Shown piece after piece: positions 19,048 to 28,519 of a DNA stretch of 64,000 bases (positions are counted from its first letter, which is position 1; every line of letters starts with the position of its first letter). The notes beneath the pieces were generated by a model. It did no database searches. It saw only the letters and a program-made list of their open reading frames with translations, and was not told the DNA's origin. A program made the translations under genes and the position numbers. The DNA is from Flavobacterium aquiphilum. GTDB taxonomy: Bacteria > Bacteroidota > Bacteroidia > Flavobacteriales > Flavobacteriaceae. Where the stretch lies: assembly GCF_027111335.1 (NCBI RefSeq), contig NZ_CP114288.1:4340001-4404000 (forward strand). The letters run 5' to 3'.

Positions 19048-20091
19048 TTATTTATAAGCAATCACCGCACTGGCTGGCCCAGTCAACGGGACAATCGAAG
19101 TGGATTTGAAGCCTACATCTTTTGTCCATTTGTTGAAACTGGAAAAAGTATAATCAAAACCAGTTCCGGTTTCTATCAGCATATTAAGGCTCATCATCAT
19201 TCCAAAAACGTTTTTGGAACGGTCATCATCGATTACATTTTCTATCGCCACAAAGGCACCACCTTCGGGAAGGGCATCGTAGGCTTTTTGAAGCAACAGC
19301 ATTTTTTTGTTTTCGTCCCAATCGTGAAGAATATTACCCATTACAACAACATCCGCTTTTGGAAAAGGGTCGGCAAAAAAATCGCCGCTGGCCGTCATAA
19401 CGCGATCTGAAAAAGGAGTCTTTGCAATTTTTTCTTTTGCAATAGGCTCTACAACTGCAAGATCAAAACTGGTGCAAGTCATGTGTGGCTGATACTTGGC
19501 AACCATTGCGGACAATGCCGCTCCGCAACCGCCAACATCAGTCAGGGTTTTATATTTTGAAAAATCAAATACTTGGGCAAATGCATTAAAGTTCCCCATT
19601 TGAATACTTCCCATCGCATTGATAAACTCCAATAATCTTTCGGGGGATTTATACAGTTCATCAAATAAATTATCCTCACCAGCCTTAATTTCATTTTGTG
19701 GTAAACCGGTAAGCAGACCTTCTTCCAAATTTCCCCAAAACTGATAGAGACGATTATTCAACATTTCGAGCATTCCACCTATATAAGCGGGTTTGCTTGC
19801 CACCAAAAAAGCATCGGCGTGAATACTATTGGAATAAACCGCCGATTCCAATAATCCTTTACGGTTGAGAAAACCAAGCCCAGTCAGAGCATCTAAAAAA
19901 TCATACAAATGAATATCGGTGCACTTCAGATTCAACATTGTCTTTATTTCTTGAGCTGTCATCGATTTCTTCTCGTCAAGCTTTGTGAACAATTGAAATT
20001 TGATTGCTGCCAATAACACTTTTGAGGCCCAAAATCCGGAACCGATTTGCATAATGCTTGCCGGTGATGGCTGATTGTCTTGATTTTCCAT
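19048..20091 (-). CDS. SAM-dependent O-methyltransferase family protein
   Basis: A 347-residue cytoplasmic enzyme built like the plant-type/ bacterial small-molecule O-methyltransferases. The N-terminal winged-helix dimerisation domain covers residues 10-95 (AIKFQLFTKLDEKKSMTAQEIKTML). The Rossmann domain has motif I DVGGCG at 185-190 in place of the usual DVGGGxG, and the catalytic His256 in GNILHDWDENK. The C-terminus (TGPASAVIAYK) is typical. The gene lies 25 bases downstream of a VOC-family gene and is probably co-transcribed with it. The acceptor substrate is unknown. Confidence 0.9.
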   Translation of the reverse strand: MENQDNQPSPASIMQIGSGFWASKVLLAAIKFQLFTKLDEKKSMTAQEIKTMLNLKCTDIHLYDFLDALTGLGFLNRKGLLESAVYSNSIHADAFLVASKPAYIGGMLEMLNNRLYQFWGNLEEGLLTGLPQNEIKAGEDNLFDELYKSPERLLEFINAMGSIQMGNFNAFAQVFDFSKYKTLTDVGGCGAALSAMVAKYQPHMTCTSFDLAVVEPIAKEKIAKTPFSDRVMTASGDFFADPFPKADVVVMGNILHDWDENKKMLLLQKAYDALPEGGAFVAIENVIDDDRSKNVFGMMMSLNMLIETGTGFDYTFSSFNKWTKDVGFKSTSIVPLTGPASAVIAYK

Positions 20092-20116
20092 TTTTTTGTC
20101 TGTTTAAATTTTACAA

Positions 20117-20791
20117 TTATTTTGATTTAATTCCGTCTAAAACTTCCAATATCCTGTTTTCACCTTCATGATTGAACACGATTTTTGTCCAAAAGGATTT
20201 TGATTTTTTATCTGTCGTTGGATACCAATTCCGGTTTTCTTCGACAAGGATAAAAAGTCCTGTTACAGTTCCCAGCACAATAAATTTAGGTAGTTTGGGT
20301 TGTTTTGAATAAGGTATCAATCTGTATTTATCAAACAGTTCATTGCATTGTTCATTCACATTTTTGGAAACCAATCCTATCTCACTTATCGACAAAATGG
20401 ATTTACCATCAAACGGAATTTGCGTAGCGTTGTCCAAATCGTTCCTCGCAATGAATTCTACAATATTTCCGTTATTATCAAAAAAATAAAAAGACTTAGC
20501 ATTCCAATTATAGAAATCGGCAATTTTATCAGGCGGAATCACAAACATGATTTCCGTTTGGTTTTCGATTTGAGAAAAAGCTTCAAGCAGTTTATTATTG
20601 GGGACATCAAATGCAAAATGATAAACCGGTTTTACATTTTGGGAAGAATGAAAAATCAGTTTGGTATTGCCTGCTTGGAATGAAACACTGGAGTTATCTT
20701 TATATAAAGTTTCCAATCCCAAAACTCGATTGTAAAAAGCTTCGGTTTCTGGAATATTATCCGATAATAATTCCAATTCCAGTATTTTCAT
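20117..20791 (-). CDS. VOC (glyoxalase/bleomycin-resistance) family protein
   Basis: A 224-residue cytoplasmic protein with two VOC-type beta-alpha-beta-beta-beta halves. The first, residues 1-115, begins KILELELLSDNIPETEAFYNRVLGL and ends FYFFDNNGNIVEFIAR, with the Glu of NIVEFIA a likely metal ligand. The second half (about 128-222) is less conserved and opens with ILSISEIGLVSKNVNEQCNELF. Members are metal-dependent dioxygenases, lyases or binding proteins, and the exact reaction cannot be told here. It is first in a probable two-gene unit with the downstream methyltransferase, suggesting modification of a shared small molecule. Confidence 0.85.
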   Translation of the reverse strand: MKILELELLSDNIPETEAFYNRVLGLETLYKDNSSVSFQAGNTKLIFHSSQNVKPVYHFAFDVPNNKLLEAFSQIENQTEIMFVIPPDKIADFYNWNAKSFYFFDNNGNIVEFIARNDLDNATQIPFDGKSILSISEIGLVSKNVNEQCNELFDKYRLIPYSKQPKLPKFIVLGTVTGLFILVEENRNWYPTTDKKSKSFWTKIVFNHEGENRILEVLDGIKSK

Positions 20792-20952
20792 CTCTTAAAA
20801 ATTGTAATTATCCGTACTTCAAAAACACCACAAGTAACTACATTTCAATACCTTATAAAGATACTAAATATTTATTAACGATAATCACCTGTAAAATCGA
20901 TCCTTTTTTCTTTTCATTGCAAATTGCCCTTCTTCGAACCATATTGTTTGCC

Positions 20953-20960
20953 TATTTTTG
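20953..20960 (+). promoter_or_regulatory. -7 promoter element of DUF4197 gene
   Basis: TATTTTTG matches TAnnTTTG and lies 18 bases before the ATG at 20978. This supports the downstream start over the in-frame upstream codon at 20924. Confidence 0.55.
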
Positions 20961-20977
20961 AAAAAAAATTAATCAAA

Positions 20978-21700
20978 ATGAAAAAAGCCCTATTCCTACT
21001 TCTTCTCCTACCAGCTATCAGTAACGCCCAGCTAAAAGGCATATTGGCAAAAGCAACCGAAAAGATCAATGCCGTAACAAAATCAAACAGCACTCTGGAT
21101 ATTGCCGCCGGACTAAAAGAAGCCCTTAACAAAGGGGTTAGCGTACAAGTATCAAAACTTACAGCTGTCGATGGATTTTACAAAAACGAAGCTGTAAAAA
21201 TCCTTATGCCAGAAGAATTGGCCAAAGTAGATAAAACATTACGAAAAATGGGATTGTCGAAATTAGCTGACGAAGGAATATTAGCCATGAACCGTGCCGC
21301 CGAAGATGCCGTAAAAGAAGCAACTCCTATATTTGTTTCGGCTATCAAAAACATTACGATAACCGATGCCAAAAGTATTCTGTTGGGCAATGAAAATGCT
21401 GCAACACTTTATTTACAGTCATCGACTGAAAAACCTTTATACACCAAATTCAATCCTGTAGTGCAGCAATCTATTGGTAAAGTTGGTGCCGATGTGATTT
21501 GGACCAAAATCATCAAACAATACAATATGATTCCTCTTGTTACCAAAGTAAATCCAGACCTTACCGATTATATTACCAAAAAAGCATTGGAAGGAGTTTT
21601 CAAAATGATTACCGTTGAAGAAAAAAATATCCGAACTGATTTAAACGCAAGAACTTCAGATCTTTTGAAAAAAGTGTTTGCTATGCAAGACAAAAAATAA
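20978..21700 (+). CDS. DUF4197 family secreted protein
   Basis: A 240-residue protein with signal peptide MKKALFLLLLLPAISNAQ, cleavage after about residue 17. The reading frame is open upstream to 20924, but that extension would cover the promoter and bury the signal peptide, so the ATG at 20978 is chosen. The mature part matches my recollection of DUF4197: LKEALNKGVSVQVSKLTAVDGFYKNEAVKILMPEE near the start, then helical segments ending ITKKALEGVFKMI. It is probably periplasmic or attached to the outer membrane. No function is known for the family. It is divergent from the VOC gene. Confidence 0.88.
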   Translation: MKKALFLLLLLPAISNAQLKGILAKATEKINAVTKSNSTLDIAAGLKEALNKGVSVQVSKLTAVDGFYKNEAVKILMPEELAKVDKTLRKMGLSKLADEGILAMNRAAEDAVKEATPIFVSAIKNITITDAKSILLGNENAATLYLQSSTEKPLYTKFNPVVQQSIGKVGADVIWTKIIKQYNMIPLVTKVNPDLTDYITKKALEGVFKMITVEEKNIRTDLNARTSDLLKKVFAMQDKK

Positions 21701-21960
21701 CTTTGTAATATCAATATCAATGGCAATACCAAAGAGCAAATGGTAAATTGTAAAATCAATTAAAATATAAATATCACAACAGACCTATTGAGAAAATCAT
21801 TGGTGAATTTAAAAAAAAACAAAATAAAAAAAACATTGACAATCAACACTTTATCTTTAAAAAAACATCAGAATAGTAGTATGTTAAAATTAGATTACAA
21901 ACCTTAACTTTTTAAGAAAAAGTAATAACAATTCCTTAACAGCAAAGCTTAAACATTATA

Positions 21961-22053
21961 CGCATCTTTGCAAAGTAATAAACTGGTTATTTATTACTTT
22001 GGTTTTGGTTAGTTATAAAGTTGCCTGCATCTTAACGGTGCAGGCATTTTTTA
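21961..22053 (+). ncRNA. candidate small RNA with hairpin and terminator
   Basis: In the 538-base gap after the DUF4197 gene, a -7-like CATCTTTG ends at 21970. It is followed at once by a perfect 12-base inverted repeat (CAAAGTAATAAA 21971-21982, TTTATTACTTTG 21990-22001), a 20-base single-stranded stretch, and a rho-independent terminator (GCCTGCA 22023-22029, TGCAGGC 22039-22045, then T6). No reading frame fits. The layout suggests an RNA of about 75-80 bases. Function and family are unknown to me. Confidence 0.45.
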
Positions 22054-22077
22054 TTTAAGTCAAAATATGATTTTTTT

Positions 22078-22236
22078 TACCATTTGTGCATATAAAATAG
22101 CCTAAAGATGCGAAATTATTTTTCTTCAAGACAAGGATAAAAATCATTGCATAGCCATAGCTACGGAATTATTTTTTGAGGAAGTATTGGAGAAAAAGAA
22201 CGAGTAGATTAGACTATTTTATATGCACAAATGGTA
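22078..22236. repeat. long palindromic (MITE-like) element, 159 bp
   Basis: The ends are perfect 23-base inverted repeats (from TACCATTTGTGCATAT at 22078 and its complement ending at 22236). The interior is also imperfectly palindromic, with an apex near ATAGCCATAGCTA at 22154-22166. It abuts the stop codon of the hydrolase gene at 22239 and could fold into one long hairpin. No reading frame is present. Confidence 0.75.
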
Positions 22237-22238
22237 TA

Positions 22239-23024
22239 TTATTTGGTCTTATGTAAAAAAGACAAAACAGCTGTATTAAAAACATTAGGCTGCTCTACAT
22301 TGACCACATGCCCGCAATTTTCGATTACGAACAACTCAGAGGATTTATAATGGCTTTCGACAACCTTACGAACAGAAGGCAAAAACATATAATCTTCTTC
22401 TCCCATTACATAAAGCGTAGGGATATTCAATTCTACCTGTCGGAACCATTTAAGCACCGGATTGATTTCGGCAGTTAATTTAAACCACTTGATAAATTCT
22501 TTTTGGTATAATTTTTTGGCTTCGTTTATAAAAAGCAGTCTTGATTGTTTGTGATTCTTTTTTGGCATGATCACAAAAGCAAAAAACTTGTATAAAACCA
22601 AATAAGGCAATACATATTTGAAAGTATTCCCCAAACGCATTAATATTTGGGAGCGGAAATTCATTTTTAAGATAGCTCCGCCAAGGATCATACTTTGTAC
22701 TCTATTCGGATACATTTCAGCCAATTGCCTGATAAGGATAGTCCCTAATGAAATCCCAACAAAATGCGATTTTTCAATTTTAAGATGATCCAAAACCTCT
22801 AGTATATCGTTGGCCAAAGCCGAAAAAGTATATTTTTGTTTAAAGGCTGTTTTCAAAGTCGTTTTGGATTCTCCATGACCTCTTAAATCCAATAACAAAA
22901 CATTGTAGTCTTTTCTAAAATCCCTGATTTGTTTGAACCAAATGGACGAACTTCCGCCAGCGCCATGAACAAATGTAACCCACTGATCGCTGTTCTCGTT
23001 CCTATATACTGTATAATTAATCAC
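22239..23024 (-). CDS. alpha/beta hydrolase fold protein
   Basis: A 261-residue cytoplasmic hydrolase. Visible are the oxyanion-hole motif HGAGG at 20-24, the DLRGHGES strand-turn, and the nucleophile elbow GISLG with Ser92. Probable acid Asp lies in MGEEDYMFLP (about 216) and the catalytic His in ENCGHVVNVEQP (about 240). The N-terminus has no signal peptide. The lid region at about 125-170 is hydrophobic and lysine-rich, which may suit a membrane-associated ester substrate. A TATATTTG promoter lies 19 bases upstream. The substrate is unknown. Confidence 0.9.
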   Translation of the reverse strand: MINYTVYRNENSDQWVTFVHGAGGSSSIWFKQIRDFRKDYNVLLLDLRGHGESKTTLKTAFKQKYTFSALANDILEVLDHLKIEKSHFVGISLGTILIRQLAEMYPNRVQSMILGGAILKMNFRSQILMRLGNTFKYVLPYLVLYKFFAFVIMPKKNHKQSRLLFINEAKKLYQKEFIKWFKLTAEINPVLKWFRQVELNIPTLYVMGEEDYMFLPSVRKVVESHYKSSELFVIENCGHVVNVEQPNVFNTAVLSFLHKTK

Positions 23025-23042
23025 TTAGCTTTTTTTGTTTGG

Positions 23043-23050
23043 CAAATATA
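23043..23050 (-). promoter_or_regulatory. -7 promoter element of hydrolase gene
   Basis: The minus strand reads TATATTTG, 19 bases upstream of the ATG at 23024, so the leader would be very short. Confidence 0.5.
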
Positions 23051-23137
23051 GGCTTTTTTCAGACTTAATCTACCCGATCAGGTTTGCGGACAACATTCCT
23101 GACATATTAAATTATTTTGTTAAATCCGATTTTGGTT

Positions 23138-23932
23138 TTACCCCATATTTTTATGCAGAAATTTAAAATACTCGAAAGCTTTAAACAAACGGCTTCCATG
23201 CCATGAAAACATTTCGCCGTCAACCAAAATCGCCTGGGCATTTTGCGCCGATTTAGAGATTTCATAACCATCCTCAGCTTTGAACGGAAATGGCTCTGAA
23301 GAAAGCAAAATCAAGTCCAACTCATTCTCCTCATCCATTTGTTCAAGTTCAATTTCAGGATAACGCTCTGAAACAAAATGATTCTGAAAATGATTCAACC
23401 TCAACATTTCGTCGATAAAAGTTCCCACACCCGCCACCATATATGGGTTTTTCCAAATAAAATAAGCTACTTTCCTAACCGGAATCTCCCTGATGAAATT
23501 TTTAAAATCGCGCAAGGCAAAAGCCAATTTATCGTTCCATTTTCGGGATTCTGTTCTTTTATCAAAAATTTGACCAAAATCCGTAATCATCTGAAAATTA
23601 TCCTCCAAAGTTGAAATATCAGTTACCCAAACCAGACAAATTTCGCGCAATTCCTCCACCATTTCCTGAGTGTTCTCTTCTTTGTTACAAATGATAATAT
23701 CCGGTTCCAATAAACGAATTTTATCATAATGAACGCTCTTCGTGCCGCCAACTACCTTTTTGGTCGATTTAAAATGAAATGGATGAACACAAAACTTGGT
23801 AATACCTACTATACTGTCTTCCAAACCCAAATCATACAACAATTCGGTTTGAGAAGGCACAAGCGAAACGATTCGTTTGGGAGTTGTTTCAAACAAATGT
23901 AAAGTCCCTATTTGATCTGTGAGTTGTTTCAT
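23138..23932 (-). CDS. BtuF-like helical-backbone metal-receptor protein lacking a signal peptide
   Basis: A 264-residue protein of the cobalamin/siderophore substrate-binding superfamily. The diagnostic N-lobe motif is PKRIVSLVPSQTELLYDLGLEDSIVGITKFCVHP, and the C-lobe has VGTFIDEMLRLNHFQNHF and a final LVDGEMFSWHGSRLFKAFEYFKFL. Homologues are periplasmic or lipid-anchored, but this protein starts MKQLTDQIGTLHLFETTPKR with no signal peptide or lipobox. It lies downstream of pyrF on the same strand, with no permease or ATPase gene beside it. It may act in the cytoplasm; ligand unknown. Confidence 0.85.
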   Translation of the reverse strand: MKQLTDQIGTLHLFETTPKRIVSLVPSQTELLYDLGLEDSIVGITKFCVHPFHFKSTKKVVGGTKSVHYDKIRLLEPDIIICNKEENTQEMVEELREICLVWVTDISTLEDNFQMITDFGQIFDKRTESRKWNDKLAFALRDFKNFIREIPVRKVAYFIWKNPYMVAGVGTFIDEMLRLNHFQNHFVSERYPEIELEQMDEENELDLILLSSEPFPFKAEDGYEISKSAQNAQAILVDGEMFSWHGSRLFKAFEYFKFLHKNMG

Positions 23933-24024
23933 GTTTCTTTTGTTTCAAGTTTCAAGTTGGATCGTATTGATTTAACCGTAAAGTAAAGCAACCTGAAACT
24001 TTAAACTTTAAACAATTCAAACCA

Positions 24025-24840
24025 TTAAACTAACATAATCGCTTCCATTTCCTGTTGCATTTTCAAAGCTTCTGCTCTGGCAACATCAGCAAAATCAGTT
24101 CCATTGGAAGCATAAATAATAGCACGGGAAGAATTGATAAGCAATCCCACATTGTCGTTCATTCCGTATTTACAAACTTCGGAAAGGCTTCCTCCCTGCG
24201 CGCCTACACCAGGAACCAACAAGAAACTATCCGGTACAATTTTACGGATTTCTGTAAAGTATTCTGCTTTGGTAGCGCCAACTACGTACATCAGGTTTTC
24301 AGAGTTTTTCCATGTCTTAGAGGTTTCCAAAACTTGTTTGTACAATTCTTGTCCACCAACATTCAATGTCTGAAAATCAAAGGCACCTTCATTGGAAGTC
24401 AAAGCCAACATAATCGTGTGTTTGTTTTCGAAAGCTAAAAACGGCTCAACTGAATCTTTCCCCATATACGGAGCAACAGTCACACTGTCAAAATTCAGAT
24501 CTTCAAAAAAAGCTTTGGCATACATTGAAGAAGTATTCCCGATATCCCCTCTTTTCGCATCGGCAATTGTAAAAATCTCTGGATGCTTTTCGTTGATGTA
24601 GTCAATTGTTTTTTGTAATGACTGCCAGCCTTTTAAACCATACGCTTCAAAGAAAGCGGTATTCGGTTTGTAAGCCACTGTCAAGTCGTGTGTAGCATCA
24701 ATAATGACTTTGTTGAATTCAAAAATAGGATCTTCAGTTTCCAATAAATGTTTTGGAATTTTATTCAAATCCACATCCAATCCTACGCATAGAAATGATT
24801 TTTTAATTTTAATTTGTTCGATTAATTCTTGTGTTGTCAT
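24025..24840 (-). CDS. pyrF: orotidine 5'-phosphate decarboxylase
   Basis: Cytoplasmic enzyme of de novo pyrimidine synthesis that converts orotidine monophosphate to UMP. At 271 residues it is the longer type-2 form. Motifs visible are [26 protein letters not shown], the catalytic [21 protein letters not shown] (Lys and Asp of DxKxxD), [15 protein letters not shown], and a phosphate-binding VPGVGAQGG and [18 protein letters not shown] string upstream reads as a -7 element on the minus strand. The BtuF-like gene follows 92 bases downstream. Confidence 0.97.
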   Translation of the reverse strand: MTTQELIEQIKIKKSFLCVGLDVDLNKIPKHLLETEDPIFEFNKVIIDATHDLTVAYKPNTAFFEAYGLKGWQSLQKTIDYINEKHPEIFTIADAKRGDIGNTSSMYAKAFFEDLNFDSVTVAPYMGKDSVEPFLAFENKHTIMLALTSNEGAFDFQTLNVGGQELYKQVLETSKTWKNSENLMYVVGATKAEYFTEIRKIVPDSFLLVPGVGAQGGSLSEVCKYGMNDNVGLLINSSRAIIYASNGTDFADVARAEALKMQQEMEAIMLV

Positions 24841-24898
24841 CTCTATCTCTTTTTAAATCACTATTATTTTTTCGAAAAACATTTCTTTTCTTGGGGTG

Positions 24899-24906
24899 CA
24901 AAAATA
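24899..24906 (-). promoter_or_regulatory. -7 promoter element of pyrF
   Basis: The minus strand reads TATTTTTG, 59 bases upstream of the ATG, and overlaps the edge of the upstream gene's terminator. Confidence 0.45.
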
Positions 24907-24940
24907 AAAAAAGCCATTCAATTAAGAACGGCTTTTTTAA
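24907..24940 (-). terminator. terminator of ompA-family gene
   Basis: On the minus strand AAAAAGCC and GGCTTTTT bracket a short loop, followed by a T run. Confidence 0.8.
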
Positions 24941-24976
24941 GTAATTAGTGATTAGTCCTTAGTTATTAGCTAAAAA

Positions 24977-27178
24977 CTACAATCTTCCTTCGTACACAGT
25001 ACCTACGTGAATTACTTCGGTTCTTCTGTTTTGGGCTCTTCCCGCCGCAGTTTTATTGCTTGCAACAGGTTTCGAAGCTCCAAATCCTTTATACGTTAAA
25101 TTTTCAGGATTAACACCTTTGGCAATTAATGCATCCATAACTGCTTTGGCTCTAGCCTCAGAAAGTTTTTGGTTGGCTTTTGCATTTCCAACATTGTCTG
25201 TATGCCCTTCAATAGAGAATTTGGCATTTGGATAGTTTTTAATAATTTCTTTGATAGCATTCAATCTTCCATCAGTTTGTCCTTTATCAGCTGTTTGTAA
25301 AACTGCTTTTCCTGTAACAAAAAACACAGCTCTAGCCTGAATTTTAAGCTCTTTCAATGCTTCTTGAGTTACTTCAGGACAACCTTTGTTGCTTGCAGGT
25401 CCGGGAACAGTAGGACAAGCATCTACCTTATCAGTTACTCCATCTTTATCGGCATCATATTCAGGACAACCTCCATTTGCAAGTAATCCTTTTTCATTCG
25501 GGCATTTATCATCTTTATCCAAAACTGAATCACCGTCTGTATCTGGCCAAGGACACCCTTTGTTTTCAATAGGTCCCGCAACAGTCGGACAAGCATCAAT
25601 ATTATCTTTAATAGTATCGTTATCGGTATCACCCCATGGACAACCATTATTTTCTTTCGCTCCGGCTTCTTTCGGGCATTTATCATCTTTATCGGCTACA
25701 CCGTCATTATCAGCATCCGGCCAAGGACAACCTTTGTTTTCGATAGGCCCTGCAAGTTTTGGACATTTATCATCATTGTCGAAGATTCCGTCCTCATCTG
25801 TATCTTTGAATTTATGTTGGTAAACCGGAATTTTGAATCCTAAATAAACATCAGCCGCTTTTGACTCTTTCGAAATCAAGTTGGTGATTACAGAGCTTGA
25901 ACCAACAAACAGCGGGCCAAAACGCAATCCGCTACCTACTTGCATTCCGCTATATTCCATATAATTCACAGGAAGCGAAAACGTAAACCATTTTGTTTCA
26001 TATCTTGGAGTTAAAGCCCAGGTATTTGGCGTACTTGTATGATTCATACCCGCTTTATCGACCAAACTAAGATTCCCGTTAAGGCTTAAGTAGAATTTTC
26101 TATACATATTCCAGTCGGCATCCAAATGCAAAGCAGTAGGCATAGCAACATTTATATCTTTGTGAGTCACAACTGAATTAGTATAATACGCCAAAAACTC
26201 TTTAATATCATTAGCCGATTCCACTTGAGCCTGACTAAGCGTATTATTAAAATCGTAAGCCTCCTCTTTTACATTTTTATATTTGATGTAACCAATATCA
26301 GTAATAGACAAACCAAAACGCAATTTGTATTTGTTCAGGTCTTTAAAATCATTATCGATCGCCTTCGCCTTGCTTAAATCATACGATTCATAATCCGGTC
26401 TCCATTCGTAGATCAAACCAAAATCAGCTCCTAACCCATTTGAATTTGGATCAAATTTCACATCATCATCTCCAGTGATAAAATCCTGACTGCTACCTAA
26501 AGTCAATTCCCCAGTTGTAGTCAAATGACTCGTTATTGGATTATTCGTCTTTTGAAATTGAGCCGTAATATTATTTCCTTTAGCATAACTGTTAACACCT
26601 CCCACTAAATATTTTGCAGTCAAACCTCCTTTTAGAAAATGCTGTTTGCTTTGCCATAACACTGCGGCATAGGAAACACCAACTTCACCCCAAGTATGTC
26701 CAACTATATTTGGATGCCCAACTGGGACAAAAAAACTATTGGCGTCATCAATACCATCTTTCAACTGGTTGTAAAGTTCTCCGTTTATCTCAGTAACATT
26801 TGCAATCGCTCTGGCTCTTGTAAAAACCGCAAGCGCATGTTTTGGGGCAATATTAAACATGAACGAAGGTCCCATCACATCCGAAAACACAATTCCGCCA
26901 TTATTTTTCTTAGGAGTTCTCACCCCGTCTCTTTCAATATCATAAGAGTCTTTAGGCAAATCGAACAAACTGATACCGTAAAAATCATTGTTCAAAGTAC
27001 CGCTGGTAGAAAAAAGATTAATGTCTGTCTTAAATCGGGAATCAACGATAGAGGCTGGGTTAAAAAGCACTCCCTGAACTCCTGCATAATTATCCGGAAT
27101 ATAACCCGTATAAGACTGGGCATTTCCCTTCATCATTGAGAAAAGTGTAATTGAAAAAAGTAAAGCTATTTTTTTCAT
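24977..27178 (-). CDS. OmpA family outer-membrane protein with TSP3 repeats
   Basis: A 733-residue envelope protein. A signal peptide (MKKIALLFSITLFSMMKGNAQ) leads to a region of about 430 residues resembling the beta-barrel domain DUF5723 of Bacteroidetes. Five acidic thrombospondin type 3 calcium-binding repeats follow at about 455-610 (forms of DTDxDGxxDxxDxCP). The C-terminal OmpA domain (about 615-733) carries FSIEGHTDNVGNAKANQKLSEARAKAV and RAQNRRTEV, which bind peptidoglycan. It should anchor the outer membrane to the cell wall. It is a single gene with its own terminator. Confidence 0.93.
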   Translation of the reverse strand: MKKIALLFSITLFSMMKGNAQSYTGYIPDNYAGVQGVLFNPASIVDSRFKTDINLFSTSGTLNNDFYGISLFDLPKDSYDIERDGVRTPKKNNGGIVFSDVMGPSFMFNIAPKHALAVFTRARAIANVTEINGELYNQLKDGIDDANSFFVPVGHPNIVGHTWGEVGVSYAAVLWQSKQHFLKGGLTAKYLVGGVNSYAKGNNITAQFQKTNNPITSHLTTTGELTLGSSQDFITGDDDVKFDPNSNGLGADFGLIYEWRPDYESYDLSKAKAIDNDFKDLNKYKLRFGLSITDIGYIKYKNVKEEAYDFNNTLSQAQVESANDIKEFLAYYTNSVVTHKDINVAMPTALHLDADWNMYRKFYLSLNGNLSLVDKAGMNHTSTPNTWALTPRYETKWFTFSLPVNYMEYSGMQVGSGLRFGPLFVGSSSVITNLISKESKAADVYLGFKIPVYQHKFKDTDEDGIFDNDDKCPKLAGPIENKGCPWPDADNDGVADKDDKCPKEAGAKENNGCPWGDTDNDTIKDNIDACPTVAGPIENKGCPWPDTDGDSVLDKDDKCPNEKGLLANGGCPEYDADKDGVTDKVDACPTVPGPASNKGCPEVTQEALKELKIQARAVFFVTGKAVLQTADKGQTDGRLNAIKEIIKNYPNAKFSIEGHTDNVGNAKANQKLSEARAKAVMDALIAKGVNPENLTYKGFGASKPVASNKTAAGRAQNRRTEVIHVGTVYEGRL

Positions 27179-27264
27179 TAAATTGATTTTAGATTAGTAT
27201 TTATTTAGGCTAGTAATTATTTTAATAGAATTTTCATGCATTTTCATAAACAAAGCACAAAAAA

Positions 27265-27302
27265 AACACCTAATTAGTTTTTTACGACTAACTAAGTGTT
27301 AT
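27265..27302 (-). terminator. terminator of prfA
   Basis: On the minus strand an imperfect 15-base stem (AACACTTAGTTAGT with ACTAATTAGGTGTT) is followed by eight T residues. Confidence 0.82.
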
Positions 27303-27319
27303 GATTTGATTAATTTTTA

Positions 27320-28396
27320 TTAGAATACCTCGCTGGCTTCTTTCAATTTTTCCATGTTGTTAACCAACGCTAATTCGGAAACAATTTTCTGGATATCACC
27401 ATTCATAATGTTACCCAAATCGTACAAGGTCAAACCAATACGGTGATCGGTAACACGGCCTTGTGCATAGTTATACGTTCTAATTTTAGCCGAACGGTCA
27501 CCGGAACTTACCTGCGAACTACGTTTTTTGGCATCTTCCTCCTGTTTTTTAGCCAATTCCATTTCGTACAAACGGGAACGTAACACCATCAAGGCCTTAT
27601 CTTTATTTTTATGCTGTGATTTTTCGTCCTGACATTGCGCTACCAATCCGGTTGGAATGTGCGTCAAACGTACTGCCGATTTCGTAGTATTTACCGATTG
27701 TCCCCCAGGTCCTGACGAACAGAAGAAATCCACACGAACATCGTTCATATCCACTTGAACGTCAAATTCCTCCGCTTCCGGAAGCACCATAACTGTCGCA
27801 GCCGATGTATGCACACGTCCTTGTGTTTCTGTTTGCGGAACACGTTGCACACGGTGAACACCTGCCTCAAACTTCAAAGTTCCATAAACATCCTCTCCGG
27901 TTACTTCAAAAATAATCTCTTTGAAACCACCCGAAGTACCTTCGTTCATATCCACAACCGAAGTTCTCCAGCCTTGTGTCTCGCAATATTTAGTGTACAT
28001 TCTGAACAAATCCCCGGCAAAAATACTCGCTTCGTCCCCACCTGTACCGGCACGAATCTCCACCATCACGTTTTTCGCGTCTTCAGGATCTTTCGGAATC
28101 AACATGAATTTGATTTCATCCTCCAACTGTGGCAAACGCTCTTTCGCTTCATCCAATTGCATTTTGGCCATTTCCACCATTTCAGCATCGCTACCGTCGG
28201 CGATAATCTCGTTGGCTTCCTCAATATTGGCCAAAATCAAAATATATTCTTCACGCTTTTCAACCAAAGCCTTAATACTTTTGTATTCCTGGTTAAGCTG
28301 CACATAACGTTTTTGATCGGCGATAACATCCGGCTGAATAATCAAATCCGAAATCTCGTCAAAACGCTGCTTTACATATTGAAGTCTGTCTAACAT
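27320..28396 (-). CDS. prfA: peptide chain release factor 1
   Basis: Releases the finished protein from the ribosome at UAA and UAG codons. At 358 residues it has normal RF1 length. The GGQ motif appears in [20 protein letters not shown], followed by the RF1/RF2 peptidyl-hydrolase core ending [20 protein letters not shown]. The codon-recognition region [23 protein letters not shown] is present; the RF1-type P-x-T tripeptide region falls in this central domain. No frameshift is seen, unlike RF2 genes. A TAATTTTG promoter lies 24 bases upstream. Confidence 0.97.
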   Translation of the reverse strand: MLDRLQYVKQRFDEISDLIIQPDVIADQKRYVQLNQEYKSIKALVEKREEYILILANIEEANEIIADGSDAEMVEMAKMQLDEAKERLPQLEDEIKFMLIPKDPEDAKNVMVEIRAGTGGDEASIFAGDLFRMYTKYCETQGWRTSVVDMNEGTSGGFKEIIFEVTGEDVYGTLKFEAGVHRVQRVPQTETQGRVHTSAATVMVLPEAEEFDVQVDMNDVRVDFFCSSGPGGQSVNTTKSAVRLTHIPTGLVAQCQDEKSQHKNKDKALMVLRSRLYEMELAKKQEEDAKKRSSQVSSGDRSAKIRTYNYAQGRVTDHRIGLTLYDLGNIMNGDIQKIVSELALVNNMEKLKEASEVF

Positions 28397-28419
28397 TTCT
28401 ATTTCCTTTTAATGGACTG

Positions 28420-28427
28420 CAAAATTA
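28420..28427 (-). promoter_or_regulatory. -7 promoter element of prfA
   Basis: The minus strand reads TAATTTTG, a match to TAnnTTTG, 24 bases before the ATG. Confidence 0.5.
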
Positions 28428-28519
28428 CAACATTTTTTCGAAAAGTTTCAAGTATAAAATTTCACTGTTTTTCAAGCGCAAAATCCGGATGATTTTTAGT
28501 GGATTGATGATAATTTTTT

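Noticed and set aside
20924..20977. Upstream start of the DUF4197 gene
   Set aside because: It would place the signal peptide internally and overlap the TATTTTTG promoter element.
25386..25823. 145-residue open frame opposite the ompA-family gene
   Set aside because: It is the antisense reading of the five TSP3 repeats; its own repeats mirror the real gene.
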